Below, in pieces: positions 35,027 through 43,736 of a DNA stretch of 64,000 bases (position 1 is the first letter of the stretch; every line of letters begins with the position of its first letter). Location of the stretch: positions 1,173,001 to 1,237,000 of the forward strand of contig NZ_CP018155.1 in the NCBI RefSeq assembly GCF_001889045.1. The letters are read 5' to 3'. Made by a program: the position numbers and the translations under genes. The stretch is from Tenacibaculum todarodis (GTDB lineage Bacteria; Bacteroidota; Bacteroidia; Flavobacteriales; Flavobacteriaceae). Under the pieces are notes generated by a model. The model had not been told where the DNA came from and searched no databases. It worked only from the letters and a program-made list of their open reading frames with translations.

Positions 35027-37897
35027 ATGAAAAGAATTACAAGTTTATTATTATTTTTAATAAGTATTTTCACACTTCAATCTCAAAATTATAATTCTTA
35101 TTCTGGTCAATTTAATCAATCTTTTGGAGGTAAATATGAAGTAAATATCTCTCATTTAAAAAAACACGGTTTTAATGATACTTTTACCTATAATGAGAAG
35201 GAATTTGAAAGTAATAAAGACTCAATTGAAGTTTTATCTAAAATAAAATATGTTTCTATTACTATTTCAGAAAACTTGGATTTAGGTTCTATCATAAATA
35301 ACTTAGAAACATTCTCAAATTTAGAATATTTAAGATTTAAAACTCCTGCTGCTCTATTTAAAAATGGTAAAGTAGAAAACATTACTTTTCCAGATAATAT
35401 TTATAAATTAAAAAACATAAAAACCATTTCTTTAAAAGGAGATTTTTATTGGAATTATGATACTTTTTTAAACTCTGTTTCTAACTTACCTAAACTAGAA
35501 AATTTTATTCTCATTTATAATAGATTTCCAAATAAAATATTTAATAATCCTAATTTCATTAAACTAAAACATCTTAAAGGATTATCTTATACTGGTTCTA
35601 ATAAAATTACATTTCCTGAAGAAATAAAAGAATTTAAAGATTTAACTTCATTACGTTTAGGTTTTGATTCTAACGAAAACACAATGAAAGAAGTTAATAA
35701 GTTTTCGTCTTTAAAAAACCTAAAATATTTAGATTTAAACTGGATGACTATCAATGAGAACCTATTAGAAAATTTCAGACATCTTCAAGAACTTTCTCTT
35801 TCTGCTTCAGAAATTAAAAACCCTAGTAACTTATTCAAAAACCTTTCTCTTAATAAATCATTAGAAAAATTAAATCTTTCAAATAATAAATTAACAATAT
35901 TGCCTAAAGAAATCGGTAATTTAAAAAACCTTCAATCTTTTTATAGTTCAAATAATAAGTTTTCAAAAAAATTACCTGACGCATTTTACAAACTAACAAA
36001 CCTTAAAAATATTGAAATTCAAGGAAGTAACATTGAAGAAGTTAGCAACAATATAAACAACTTAAAAAAGTTAGAAACTTTAAAAATATATCACAATAAA
36101 ATAAAAAAACTGCCTAAAAAAATGGGCAATTTAAATAACTTAAAAGATTTTTACTTAAATCATAATCAAATTACAGAATTACCCGAAGATATTGGTAAAC
36201 TAAAGTTAACTTATTTAAGTTTAAACAATAATAAACTAAAACAACTACCTAATTCTATAGTAAAACTTAATAAACTTGAAACTCTAAATCTAAAAGAAAA
36301 CTATATTTTAGAACTTCCTAAAAAAATTGGAAACCTAACAAATCTTAAATATTTGAACTTAGATTTAAATAATTTAGACGAACTTCCAAAATCCATTTCT
36401 AAATTAAAAGCCTTAGAAACTTTAAATATTTCTAGAAATAAGATAACACAATTACCTACAAATTTTGGAAACCTATCTTCTCTAAAAACATTTGATTCTG
36501 AGTTTTGTTTATTAAAAAAATTACCAGAATCTTTTGGAAGACTAAACAACCTAGAAAGATTAGTTCTTACTAATAATAATTTACAAGAACTTTCTGATAA
36601 TTTTGGAAACCTAAAAAAATTAAAGAAACTCTATCTACATAATAGAAAAAACTATAATTATGTTTTTAATAGAAATTTCAAAAAAGATTCAACAATAAAA
36701 TTAAACATATTAGATAATAATTTAACTAAACTACCAACTTCATTTTCTGACTTACCAAAACTAGAATTTCTAGAGCTTTCTTTAAATAAAAACATTAATG
36801 AAAAACGATTATTTAGTGTTCTTAAAAAATCTAAATTTAAAGATTACAACATTCGTTTAGAAAGCTGTAATATTAAAAAATTACCTGTTTATAATTGGTC
36901 TAATATAAAAGCTGCTACAATAAATCTTAGAGATAATTTAATTACAGAGTTACCTAAAGATATAATAAATTCTAAATACTTAAAAACTCTAAATTTAAAA
37001 GAAAATAAAGGTATTAACGTTTATAGAGATAATAAAACTCAATTGTACTTACTTTATGCTGAAAAAGGTTTTATGGATGAAAATGATATTCCTAAAACAG
37101 ATGAATTAGTCATTGCGTATGCCAAAACGGCAAATGGTTTAACTTATAGAAAACAATACAATAAAAGTGTTGAATATGCAGAAAAAGCCTTTAAAATAAA
37201 TAAACAATTAACTCATAAACATTTATATGAAGATAATTATATTGAAGCGCTTTATTATACAAAGAACTACAATAAAGCAATTTTATTTGCTAACACTCAA
37301 ATACAAAAAGATACTTCTCGAGGCTTTCGGATTTTAAATTCTATAATTCCAAATTTTCAATTCAAAGCTAAAAGTCAATTAGCTATTGGTGATACTATTA
37401 AAGCTATTAAAACCTTTGCTGTTGCTTCAAAAAAATTTAGAAGTAATAATTGGACTGAAGCTGGAATGCTTTCTAAAAAAGTTAAATTAGATTCTCTTTC
37501 TGAAAACTTTTTTAAAAAATCAATTAAGTTTTATACTTCTTATCTTGAAAAAAATAAAAATGCTTTAGGTTATCACTTAAGTTTAGTAGAAGCATATATT
37601 ATTGCTAATAAAATAGATTTTGCTAAAAAACATCTTGACAAAATAAAATTATTAAAAGTGAATGACAAAAACTACAAATCACTCATTCCTTACTTTGAAG
37701 CCATAATTAACACTATTGAAAATAACAACTATAATATTAATTTTGAAGAATTTAAAAAAAGACTTTACATCAATAAAGTAAAATTAAAAACTTGGAGCTT
37801 TAAATTAATGGAAGATTGGACTATTTTAAATCATCTATCCAAAGATAAAAATCTTAAAATAATAAAACTTAACAAGATCTATAAAGAAAGAAAATAG
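35027..37897 (+). CDS. Exported leucine-rich-repeat protein with TPR-like C-terminus
   Basis: A 956-residue exported protein (signal residues 1-20). Residues about 60-690 hold some 22-25 leucine-rich repeats of the bacterial type, e.g. LPKEIGNLKNLQSFYSSNN, LPEDIGKLKLTYLSLNNN, LPKSISKLKALETLNISRN. Residues about 705-930 are helical with TPR-like pairs (YRKQYNKSVEYAEKAFKINK, YYTKNYNKAILFANTQIQKD). No sorting (T9SS) domain or membrane anchor is visible at the C-terminus, so it may be periplasmic. Likely a protein-binding scaffold; partner unknown. Very Asn/Lys-rich, like its AT-rich neighbours. Confidence 0.92.
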   Translation: MKRITSLLLFLISIFTLQSQNYNSYSGQFNQSFGGKYEVNISHLKKHGFNDTFTYNEKEFESNKDSIEVLSKIKYVSITISENLDLGSIINNLETFSNLEYLRFKTPAALFKNGKVENITFPDNIYKLKNIKTISLKGDFYWNYDTFLNSVSNLPKLENFILIYNRFPNKIFNNPNFIKLKHLKGLSYTGSNKITFPEEIKEFKDLTSLRLGFDSNENTMKEVNKFSSLKNLKYLDLNWMTINENLLENFRHLQELSLSASEIKNPSNLFKNLSLNKSLEKLNLSNNKLTILPKEIGNLKNLQSFYSSNNKFSKKLPDAFYKLTNLKNIEIQGSNIEEVSNNINNLKKLETLKIYHNKIKKLPKKMGNLNNLKDFYLNHNQITELPEDIGKLKLTYLSLNNNKLKQLPNSIVKLNKLETLNLKENYILELPKKIGNLTNLKYLNLDLNNLDELPKSISKLKALETLNISRNKITQLPTNFGNLSSLKTFDSEFCLLKKLPESFGRLNNLERLVLTNNNLQELSDNFGNLKKLKKLYLHNRKNYNYVFNRNFKKDSTIKLNILDNNLTKLPTSFSDLPKLEFLELSLNKNINEKRLFSVLKKSKFKDYNIRLESCNIKKLPVYNWSNIKAATINLRDNLITELPKDIINSKYLKTLNLKENKGINVYRDNKTQLYLLYAEKGFMDENDIPKTDELVIAYAKTANGLTYRKQYNKSVEYAEKAFKINKQLTHKHLYEDNYIEALYYTKNYNKAILFANTQIQKDTSRGFRILNSIIPNFQFKAKSQLAIGDTIKAIKTFAVASKKFRSNNWTEAGMLSKKVKLDSLSENFFKKSIKFYTSYLEKNKNALGYHLSLVEAYIIANKIDFAKKHLDKIKLLKVNDKNYKSLIPYFEAIINTIENNNYNINFEEFKKRLYINKVKLKTWSFKLMEDWTILNHLSKDKNLKIIKLNKIYKERK

Positions 37898-37963
37898 TTT
37901 TTCTTCATCTGTATTCTATCAATTACATACCCTTGAGGTTTTATGTTTTTTTTTGAATTTTAA

Positions 37964-38113
37964 TTATACTTTATAATACCACAAAAAGTGTTGATAAGAA
38001 CCATATTGACTTCCAGAAATTGATACAATTTCTATTTTACTTGCATTGGCATTTACAAAATTTAATAATTTTTGTTTTTTATTAAATTCAATTACTTTTA
38101 ATTCTTTTTTCAT
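37964..38113 (-). CDS. Small 49-residue protein
   Basis: A short minus-strand frame reading MKKELKVIEFNKKQKLLNF... with a strongly protein-like end, GSQYGSYQHFLWYYKV. Charged beta/alpha composition and the aromatic C-terminus resemble a group of small cytoplasmic proteins I recall from flavobacteria (NKIEIVSIxxxxxxYxHxLWYYK). An alternative ATG nine bases upstream (38122) would add MYK. It is convergent with the LRR gene. No function is known. A frame on the opposite strand over the same bases looks like its shadow. Confidence 0.6.
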   Translation of the reverse strand: MKKELKVIEFNKKQKLLNFVNANASKIEIVSISGSQYGSYQHFLWYYKV

Positions 38114-38189
38114 TTTGTACATTTTTTTATTGCTCACAACTTACAAACAAAATTTTAAAACCAATAATTTCACATTAGCTTTCTTCTCA

Positions 38190-38413
38190 ATAAATATTTT
38201 GTCATTCCCGAGAAACTTGTGCTCAACTTGATTGGGTATCGGGAATCCATACTTACTTGTCCATAGATTCCGCATCAAGTGCGGAATGACACAAAGCCAG
38301 CAAACAAGTTTAGCCCTGATTGCAGCGGCATCCTTTTCTGAAGAATGAAGAAAAGATACAGCGGAAAGCAGGTTTCAGCTTCAAATAATACTTCGACTTC
38401 GCTCAGTACAAGC
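38190..38413 (+). repeat. Nested intergenic repeats
   Basis: In order: a gtcattcccgaga...tcgggaatcc imperfect palindrome (about 38201-38247), gattccgcatcaagtgcggaatgac (about 38266-38290), a type B element (tagccctgattgcagcggcatcc...gcggaaagcaggtttcagcttc, about 38311-38382) and cttcgacttcgctcagtac (38392-38410). It looks like several small mobile or palindromic repeats collected in one gap; no coding potential is seen. Confidence 0.7.
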
Positions 38414-38510
38414 ACATTTCTACGAATTCTAATTCACTTCTTACGAATTCTAATTACGCCAAAATTAACGTCAATTCCTCTCCTACCTTTGGAGTATAAA
38501 ACAATAAAAA

Positions 38511-38696
38511 ATGAAGTTACAAGGCAGTTATTATTCAGTAATTAAAATGTATTTGACAAAATACAATCAGGTTAAAATACACTTTGACACACAAGGGAAA
38601 ATTGTAAAAACAGAAAAAGAACAAGATGGTTTTTGGCAAACCGATCGTAATTTATGTAAGCTGTTAAATAAACTGCCTGTTGCTTCACAAATTTAA
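38511..38696 (+). CDS. Small hypothetical protein, 61 residues
   Basis: A possible small gene: MKLQGSYYSVIKMYLTKYN at the start, then VKIHFDTQGKIVKTEKEQDG and WQTDRNLCKLLNKLP. It ends 26 bp before the lipoprotein gene at 38723, in the same direction, so could be its operon leader. A later Met (residue 13) is an alternative start. Its beta-strand/turn pattern looks protein-like, but with no recognised family I rate it doubtful. Confidence 0.45.
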   Translation: MKLQGSYYSVIKMYLTKYNQVKIHFDTQGKIVKTEKEQDGFWQTDRNLCKLLNKLPVASQI

Positions 38697-38722
38697 AAAA
38701 TAACCTTAAAACCATAGAAATT

Positions 38723-39814
38723 ATGAAAAATGTAATCAGAAAAACCAACGTAGCATTTGCAACTTTAGTAATATTAGGAATCTTTGCAAGTTGCGATAAC
38801 AGACCTAAAAAAGAGACAAAACAAGTTGCAGAAATTGTAGAAATGAGTGCTTTTGACAACACTCAATTAGAAGATGTTGCAACGCAAGAACCAATTGTTT
38901 TTATAACAGGAATTGATAAAAGTAATAGCGATTTTTACAAAAATGCCCGAACGTATTTTAAAGAGAAAAAACTTAAAATTGTTGAAGGAGCGTATTCTTT
39001 AGAGGAAATTATTACGTGGATGAATGACAATGGAGACAGCAAACCTTTTGGCGAAGTTCATATTGTAAATTACAACAATCCGTTTACTGGAATGAGTTTG
39101 GAAACGGTTGTAAATGGCGAAACTATTACCGCAGAAACGTTACGTAAAAACATTACTCAAGGTAAATTACCTTCTTTAAAAAGTGTGGTTAACAGCAACA
39201 CAAATATCATTTTTCATTCGCAAGGTTTGGCTGAAAACACGGAGTTAATGAAAACCATAAAAGATGCTTTTGTGGCAAATGAAACACCAAATATTGTGGC
39301 AACTCAGTATTACAACGTCTTTGGCGGAGAGTTTAAGAAACATTATTTAGCGCAACCTTATTATGTATTTTATCCTACAGCACATTCGCCAGGAAAGATT
39401 GATTTATCTAAAGAAATTGCGAGAAAATATAGCGAAGAAAAAGAAATTAACTGGTTTGATGCTTTAAATAATGAAGAAGAGCGTTATGTTGGCGAAGCGT
39501 ACACACAACAATTTAATGTGCCTGTAAAGTTTGAATTGGATTACCATAACTCAGATGAAGCGATTCCTACTTTTACAATGCAAGAAGAAATTATGGATTT
39601 TATTGAAGAAATGCCAGAATTACAAAGAGAAATTAAAGCGTTAAACATTCCGGTTGATAAGTTCCGTTGGACTTGGGATATTGAAAATAGTCAACTTATA
39701 ATTAAAGGAAAAACTACGGTTTTAACAGTTTTAAAACCAGTAACTAAGCCTTACGGAGATTTAGAACATGTTGAACCTGACACTAAAAATAAGCGTTTAT
39801 ACGCAATGAAATAG
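38723..39814 (+). CDS. Lipoprotein of unknown function
   Basis: A 363-residue lipoprotein: signal to about residue 24 (LGIFASC) and C-D-N after the lipobox. Not recognised as any family. Alpha/beta-like elements are seen: PIVFITGIDKSNSDFYKNA, KPFGEVHIVNYNNPFTG, TNIIFHSQGLAENTELMKT, TPNIVATQYYNVFGGEF, and an acidic helical region FTMQEEIMDFIEEMPELQR before a C-terminal beta end. The HSQG segment is not convincing as a hydrolase nucleophile. Strong terminator after it, so it is a unit of its own or with the preceding small ORF. Confidence 0.78.
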   Translation: MKNVIRKTNVAFATLVILGIFASCDNRPKKETKQVAEIVEMSAFDNTQLEDVATQEPIVFITGIDKSNSDFYKNARTYFKEKKLKIVEGAYSLEEIITWMNDNGDSKPFGEVHIVNYNNPFTGMSLETVVNGETITAETLRKNITQGKLPSLKSVVNSNTNIIFHSQGLAENTELMKTIKDAFVANETPNIVATQYYNVFGGEFKKHYLAQPYYVFYPTAHSPGKIDLSKEIARKYSEEKEINWFDALNNEEERYVGEAYTQQFNVPVKFELDYHNSDEAIPTFTMQEEIMDFIEEMPELQREIKALNIPVDKFRWTWDIENSQLIIKGKTTVLTVLKPVTKPYGDLEHVEPDTKNKRLYAMK

Positions 39815-39836
39815 TGGAATAATTATTGAACTAATT

Positions 39837-39871
39837 AAGACCTACAAGAATTAAAATCTTGTAGGTCTTTA
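39837..39871 (+). terminator. Terminator after the unknown lipoprotein
   Basis: Perfect 13-bp stem aagacctacaaga/tcttgtaggtctt with a 7-base loop and T-rich tail. Confidence 0.85.
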
Positions 39872-39892
39872 ATAATTTGTAAGTTTGTTAAT

Positions 39893-41860
39893 ATGAAGTT
39901 TTTTACATTTTTATTTTTACTTTTTGGGTTGATGCAAACGTCTGCTCAAAACTTTCAGCTGAAAACCTATACCGTAAAAAACGGCATACCAAATGCTAAA
40001 ATTATTGCTATTACGCAAGATAATGTTGGTTCAGTTTGGTTGGCTTCAAAAAATAAAATAAGTAAATTTAATGGTGAAGAATTTAATAATTATGAGGTTA
40101 AAAACCGTTCAGTCAGCATTTTAGAAACTAAAAACGATAGTTTATTAATTGGGACTGACAACAGTTTAACTATTTATGCGCAAGATAAATTCTCTCATTT
40201 TGAAAGTAAAAAAGTACATTCAATTTTAACTGTAGAAGGATTTATTTTTGTTGGAAGTGAACAAGGTATTTACAGACTTAAAGAAGATTATTTATCACCT
40301 TTAAAAACTAATTTTCAAATTGATTTAAACCAAATAAACGATTTAAAATTTGATGGAAAGCATTATTTTATTGCAACCAACAAAGCACTTTGGAAGGTAG
40401 ACAACCTTTTAAAACCAACTTCTTTAAAACGTATTGAAATTGGGAATTTTAAAACTGTTTCTATATTTGAGAATCAAGTAATTGCAAGTAATGAAATCGG
40501 TATTTTCTCTATTGAAGGCGAACAAGCTTTTTTAATTGCGCAGCAACCAAAAGAGATTACCGATATTCAGAAAATTAATAATCAGTTTTGGATTGCTACT
40601 AAAAACAACGGAATTACTGTTTTAAACTCAGATTTCACTTTTGAAAAAAACATTAATAAATACAATACGTTAGCAACTAATAATATCAATTCAATTTTTA
40701 AAGATCAACAAAATAACGTTTGGATTGCTACTGAAAATGCTGGTTTGTATAAATATGAAACCGATAGTAAAAAAACTCAAAAACCAATTATTACACTCAC
40801 AAATATTGATGTAGTTTATGAACCTTTAGATTCTATAAACATCAATCAGTACAAAAAAGTTTTACAGCTTCCTTCGGATAAAAATCATGTTTCATTCTCA
40901 TATAAAACCGTAAACATTAACAACCCAAAAGCTGTTGTATATCGATTTAAATTAAATGAAAAATTTAGTCCTTGGACGGCAAAAGAATCTGTTGATTTTG
41001 CAAATCTCTCCGCAGGAAATTATACGTTTACAGCACAATCTAAAATTGATTCCGTAGAAAGCAAACCGATATCATTCAGTTTTTTTATTGACAAACCGTT
41101 GTATAAAAAAGACTGGTTTTTATGGAGTTTATTAGGTGGATTAAGTTTACTATTAGGATTGATAATTCTGAATTATATAAACCGAATTAAAAAACGAAAC
41201 AAAGCAAAGGTTGAGAAACTGAAATTAGAAAATCATTTGTTATCATTAGAACAAAAAGCCTTGCAATTACAAATGAATCCGCATTTTATCTTTAATGTTT
41301 TAAACGGAATTAAAGCGCTTGGAAGCACAGGAAAGACAAAAGAGTTAAGTTCAACTATTAGTAAATTTGCGACCTTATTACGTTCTGTTTTATTGAACTC
41401 AAGACAAGAAGAAATTAGTTTATCTGAAGAAATTTCAACCTTAAAAAACTATTTAGAATTGGAGCAACAAATGAGTGCAAATCCGTTTGATTTCAACATT
41501 AAAACCGATCTTTCTATTGACCAAGAAGAAATTTTAATTCCGCCAATGTTGTTGCAACCTTTTATAGAAAACAGCATTAAACACGGAATTAATTTAAAAA
41601 AAGATGGTAAAATAACCGTACTTTTTACAACCAACAATAACTTTTTACAATGCACAATTGATGACAACGGAATTGGTTTTGAGCAATCTAAAAAGCAAAG
41701 TACTGTAAAAAACCATCAATCTGTAGCGGTTAAAGTTACACAAGAACGTATTGAAAATTTATCAAAGGAAAGTACATTTTCAATCAAAGAATTAAAAGAA
41801 AAAGAGAAAATAATTGGAACTCGAGTTTGGTTTAAGATTCCTTTAAAAACAGATTATTAA
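39893..41860 (+). CDS. LytS-type sensor histidine kinase with periplasmic propeller
   Basis: A 655-residue membrane sensor. Signal peptide (residues 1-18), then a Reg_prop-type beta propeller (about 22-300; NGIPNAKIIAITQDNVGSVW, NINSIFKDQQNNVWIATEN) and a Y_Y_Y-like beta sandwich (about 300-398; FSYKTVNINNPKAVVYRF). One helix (about 404-426) leads to a coiled coil and a His_kinase domain of the LytS/YehU type (QMNPHFIFNVLNGIKALGS, H464), then HATPase motifs LLQPFIENSIKHG and IDDNGIGF. It should phosphorylate the LytTR regulator encoded two genes downstream. The signal sensed by the propeller is unknown. Confidence 0.93.
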   Translation: MKFFTFLFLLFGLMQTSAQNFQLKTYTVKNGIPNAKIIAITQDNVGSVWLASKNKISKFNGEEFNNYEVKNRSVSILETKNDSLLIGTDNSLTIYAQDKFSHFESKKVHSILTVEGFIFVGSEQGIYRLKEDYLSPLKTNFQIDLNQINDLKFDGKHYFIATNKALWKVDNLLKPTSLKRIEIGNFKTVSIFENQVIASNEIGIFSIEGEQAFLIAQQPKEITDIQKINNQFWIATKNNGITVLNSDFTFEKNINKYNTLATNNINSIFKDQQNNVWIATENAGLYKYETDSKKTQKPIITLTNIDVVYEPLDSININQYKKVLQLPSDKNHVSFSYKTVNINNPKAVVYRFKLNEKFSPWTAKESVDFANLSAGNYTFTAQSKIDSVESKPISFSFFIDKPLYKKDWFLWSLLGGLSLLLGLIILNYINRIKKRNKAKVEKLKLENHLLSLEQKALQLQMNPHFIFNVLNGIKALGSTGKTKELSSTISKFATLLRSVLLNSRQEEISLSEEISTLKNYLELEQQMSANPFDFNIKTDLSIDQEEILIPPMLLQPFIENSIKHGINLKKDGKITVLFTTNNNFLQCTIDDNGIGFEQSKKQSTVKNHQSVAVKVTQERIENLSKESTFSIKELKEKEKIIGTRVWFKIPLKTDY

Positions 41861-41865
41861 AAGCC

Positions 41866-42702
41866 ATGAAAAGAAGAAGGTTTATTAAAAACACAGTTAA
41901 AGGAGCTATTGGAGTTGGTTTAATTGGCGGTATATATTCTTGGCAAATAGAACCATTTTGGTTAGAATTTGTGAAAAAGAAAATGAAGCTAAATAATTTA
42001 CCAGACCATTTAAAAGGTAAAACTTTAATTCAAATTAGCGATATCCATATTGGAAATAGATTCGATTATCAATATATAATTGATTCATTCAAGAAAACAC
42101 AATTATTAAACCCAGATTTTGTTGTTTACACAGGCGATTATGTTTCTTACGAAAATGAAGAACAATTCTCACAATTAGAAGAAGTTTGTAAACACATTGT
42201 AAAAGGTAGATTTGGTACAGTTGGTATTTTAGGAAATCATGATTATGGTAAAAATTGGGCTGAGCAAAATGTTGCAGATAAAATATCTTCAATATTAGAA
42301 AAATCTGGAGTTTCAGTTTTAAGTAATGAAGAAAAAAATATAAACGGATTAAATATTATTGGTTTAGATGATTATTGGGGATTGAATTTTAATCCAAAAA
42401 AAATAATGAATAACCTAGATAATGAAAAAGCTAATGTAGTTTTATGCCATAATCCTGATGTTTGCGATTTAGATGTATGGAACAACTATAAAAGTTGGAT
42501 TTTATCTGGTCATACACATGGCGGACAAGTTAAACCGCCGTTTTTGAATCCACCTCTTTTACCAGTAAAAAACAAAAAATATTCCTCTGGAAAGATTAAT
42601 TTAGAAGATGGTAGAACATTATACATAAATAGAGCTTTAGGTCATTTATGGCAGGTTCGATTTAATGTTAGGCCTGAAATTACAATTTTTGAATTAGAAT
42701 AA
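41866..42702 (+). CDS. Metallophosphoesterase with Tat-type N-terminus (YkuE-like)
   Basis: A 278-residue calcineurin-like phosphoesterase. The start MKRRRFIKNTVKGAIGVGLIGG fits a twin-arginine signal or uncleaved anchor. Metal-binding blocks are complete: QISDIHIGNRFDY, YTGDYVSY, GILGNHDYG, VVLCHNPDV and LSGHTHGGQVKPP. YkuE-like members are membrane-bound phosphoesterases; one branch hydrolyses UDP-diacylglucosamine in lipid A synthesis, but the substrate here is open. It lies five bases after the kinase gene and 11 before the regulator gene, so all three are one operon. Confidence 0.92.
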   Translation: MKRRRFIKNTVKGAIGVGLIGGIYSWQIEPFWLEFVKKKMKLNNLPDHLKGKTLIQISDIHIGNRFDYQYIIDSFKKTQLLNPDFVVYTGDYVSYENEEQFSQLEEVCKHIVKGRFGTVGILGNHDYGKNWAEQNVADKISSILEKSGVSVLSNEEKNINGLNIIGLDDYWGLNFNPKKIMNNLDNEKANVVLCHNPDVCDLDVWNNYKSWILSGHTHGGQVKPPFLNPPLLPVKNKKYSSGKINLEDGRTLYINRALGHLWQVRFNVRPEITIFELE

Positions 42703-42713
42703 TACTTTAAAAA

Positions 42714-43463
42714 ATGCAAAAACTTACCGCAATATTAGTAGAAGATCAACCTAATGCGTTGGCAATGTTACAGCAAGATCTGGAAACACATCATGCAGAA
42801 ATAGAAATTATTGGTACAGCAAAAAGTGTTGTTGAAGCTTCAAAACTATTAAGAAAACAACAGCCAGATATTTTGTTTTTAGACATTATGTTAGGAGACG
42901 GAACTGGTTTTGATGTGTTAGAAATTCATCCAGATTTAACTTCAAAAATTATCTTTGTAACTGCAAGTGATGAGTTTGCTTTAAAAGCCTTTAAATTCTC
43001 AGCAATAGATTATGTTTTAAAACCCTATGCTATTGAAGATTTAGACATTGCTATTGACAAAGCTAAAAGTCAAGTTAAACCAAATAAAGAGCAACTAAAC
43101 GTTCTGCAAGACTCTATTAATCAACCAAATACAAGACCTAAAAAGATTTCTCTACATACTTCAGATAAAATTGTAGTTGTGAGTTTAGATACAATTGTTC
43201 GTTGTGAATCAGACAATAATTATACAGAATTTTTTATGCAAGATGGAAGTAAAATTTTAGTTTCTAAAACACTAAAATTTTATGCAGATATGTTAAAAGA
43301 ATTCAACTTTTTACGTGTACATCAAAGTCATTTGGTAAACCTACAATATGTAAAAGAGTTTATAAAATCTGATGGAGGTTATATTGTTCTAAAAGACAAA
43401 AAAACAATTCCGGTTTCAGTAAGAAAGCGTGCTGAAGTTGTTAGTGCTTTAAACTTTATGTAA
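42714..43463 (+). CDS. LytTR-family response regulator
   Basis: A 249-residue regulator. Receiver domain residues 3-120 with acidic pocket E10-D11, phosphoacceptor D57 (ILFLDIMLGDGTGFDV), T/S at VTASDEFAL and Lys in YVLKPY. The C-terminal LytTR DNA-binding domain (about 145-245) has KISLHTSDKIVVVSL, CESDNNYTEFFMQDG and FLRVHQSHLVNLQYVKEF. It pairs with the LytS-type kinase in the same operon. Terminator follows. Targets unknown; LytTR sites are usually imperfect direct repeats, not identified here. Confidence 0.95.
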   Translation: MQKLTAILVEDQPNALAMLQQDLETHHAEIEIIGTAKSVVEASKLLRKQQPDILFLDIMLGDGTGFDVLEIHPDLTSKIIFVTASDEFALKAFKFSAIDYVLKPYAIEDLDIAIDKAKSQVKPNKEQLNVLQDSINQPNTRPKKISLHTSDKIVVVSLDTIVRCESDNNYTEFFMQDGSKILVSKTLKFYADMLKEFNFLRVHQSHLVNLQYVKEFIKSDGGYIVLKDKKTIPVSVRKRAEVVSALNFM

Positions 43464-43467
43464 ACAA

Positions 43468-43504
43468 ACAAAGCCTTTCCATTTCTGAAAAGGCTTTGTT
43501 ATTT
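43468..43504. terminator. Terminator between the response regulator and tRNA-His
   Basis: Stem acaaagccttt/aaaggctttgt with a short loop and T-rich flank; sits between convergent transcripts and could end both. Confidence 0.8.
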
Positions 43505-43506
43505 TG

Positions 43507-43580
43507 GGTGGAAGACGGGATTCGAACCCGCGACCCTCGGTACCACAAACCGATACTCTAACCAACTGAGCTACAACCAC
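43507..43580 (-). tRNA. tRNA-His (anticodon GTG)
   Basis: Read on the minus strand the cloverleaf is complete: D arm GCTC/GAGT, anticodon stem TCGGT/ACCGA with loop TTGTGGT giving anticodon GTG, and T arm with loop TTCGAAT. The base at 43581 is G, consistent with the extra G(-1) of tRNA-His; the discriminator base is C. CCA is not encoded. Positions 5-68 and 6-67 of the acceptor stem are both T-T. A consensus promoter lies 16 bp upstream. Confidence 0.95.
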
Positions 43581-43596
43581 CATATAATTGCGGGTG

Positions 43597-43624
43597 CAAA
43601 TATACTTTAATTTTTAATTTACAA
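43597..43624 (-). promoter_or_regulatory. Promoter of tRNA-His
   Basis: TTG (43622-43624), 17-base spacer, TATATTTG (43597-43604): an exact match to the flavobacterial TTG-N17-23-TAnnTTTG consensus, correctly oriented and placed. Confidence 0.75.
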
Positions 43625-43663
43625 CAAAAGAAAAAATAAATAATTTTAATAAATTCTTTATTT

Positions 43664-43690
43664 TAGATTCCTGTTTCCGCAGGAATGACA
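43664..43690. repeat. Short palindromic repeat gattcctg...caggaatgac
   Basis: Imperfect palindrome gattcctgtttccgcaggaatgac. Relatives lie at about 34838-34860, 38266-38290 and 51752-51778, all intergenic. A second hairpin, cctttcatg/catgaaagg with loop caaa (43703-43724), precedes the bshB1 stop. Confidence 0.6.
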
Positions 43691-43736
43691 ATTTTACGGA
43701 TACCTTTCATGCAAACATGAAAGGACTTTTTTATTA

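Noticed and set aside
35027..37897. LRR gene repeats as a CRISPR or DNA repeat array
   Set aside because: The periodicity is at protein level (about 23 residues) with diverged DNA; no spacer-repeat structure.
38046..38231. Plus-strand frame over the 49-aa minus gene and repeats
   Set aside because: Phe/Asn-rich, runs into palindromic repeats; the opposite strand has the protein-like reading.
38345..38545. Frame starting within the type B repeat
   Set aside because: Derived from repeat sequence; Ser/Thr/Leu-rich without any family features.
43703..43724. Terminator for bshB1
   Set aside because: The 9-bp hairpin is clear, but the T-run follows it on the plus strand only, the wrong side for bshB1.
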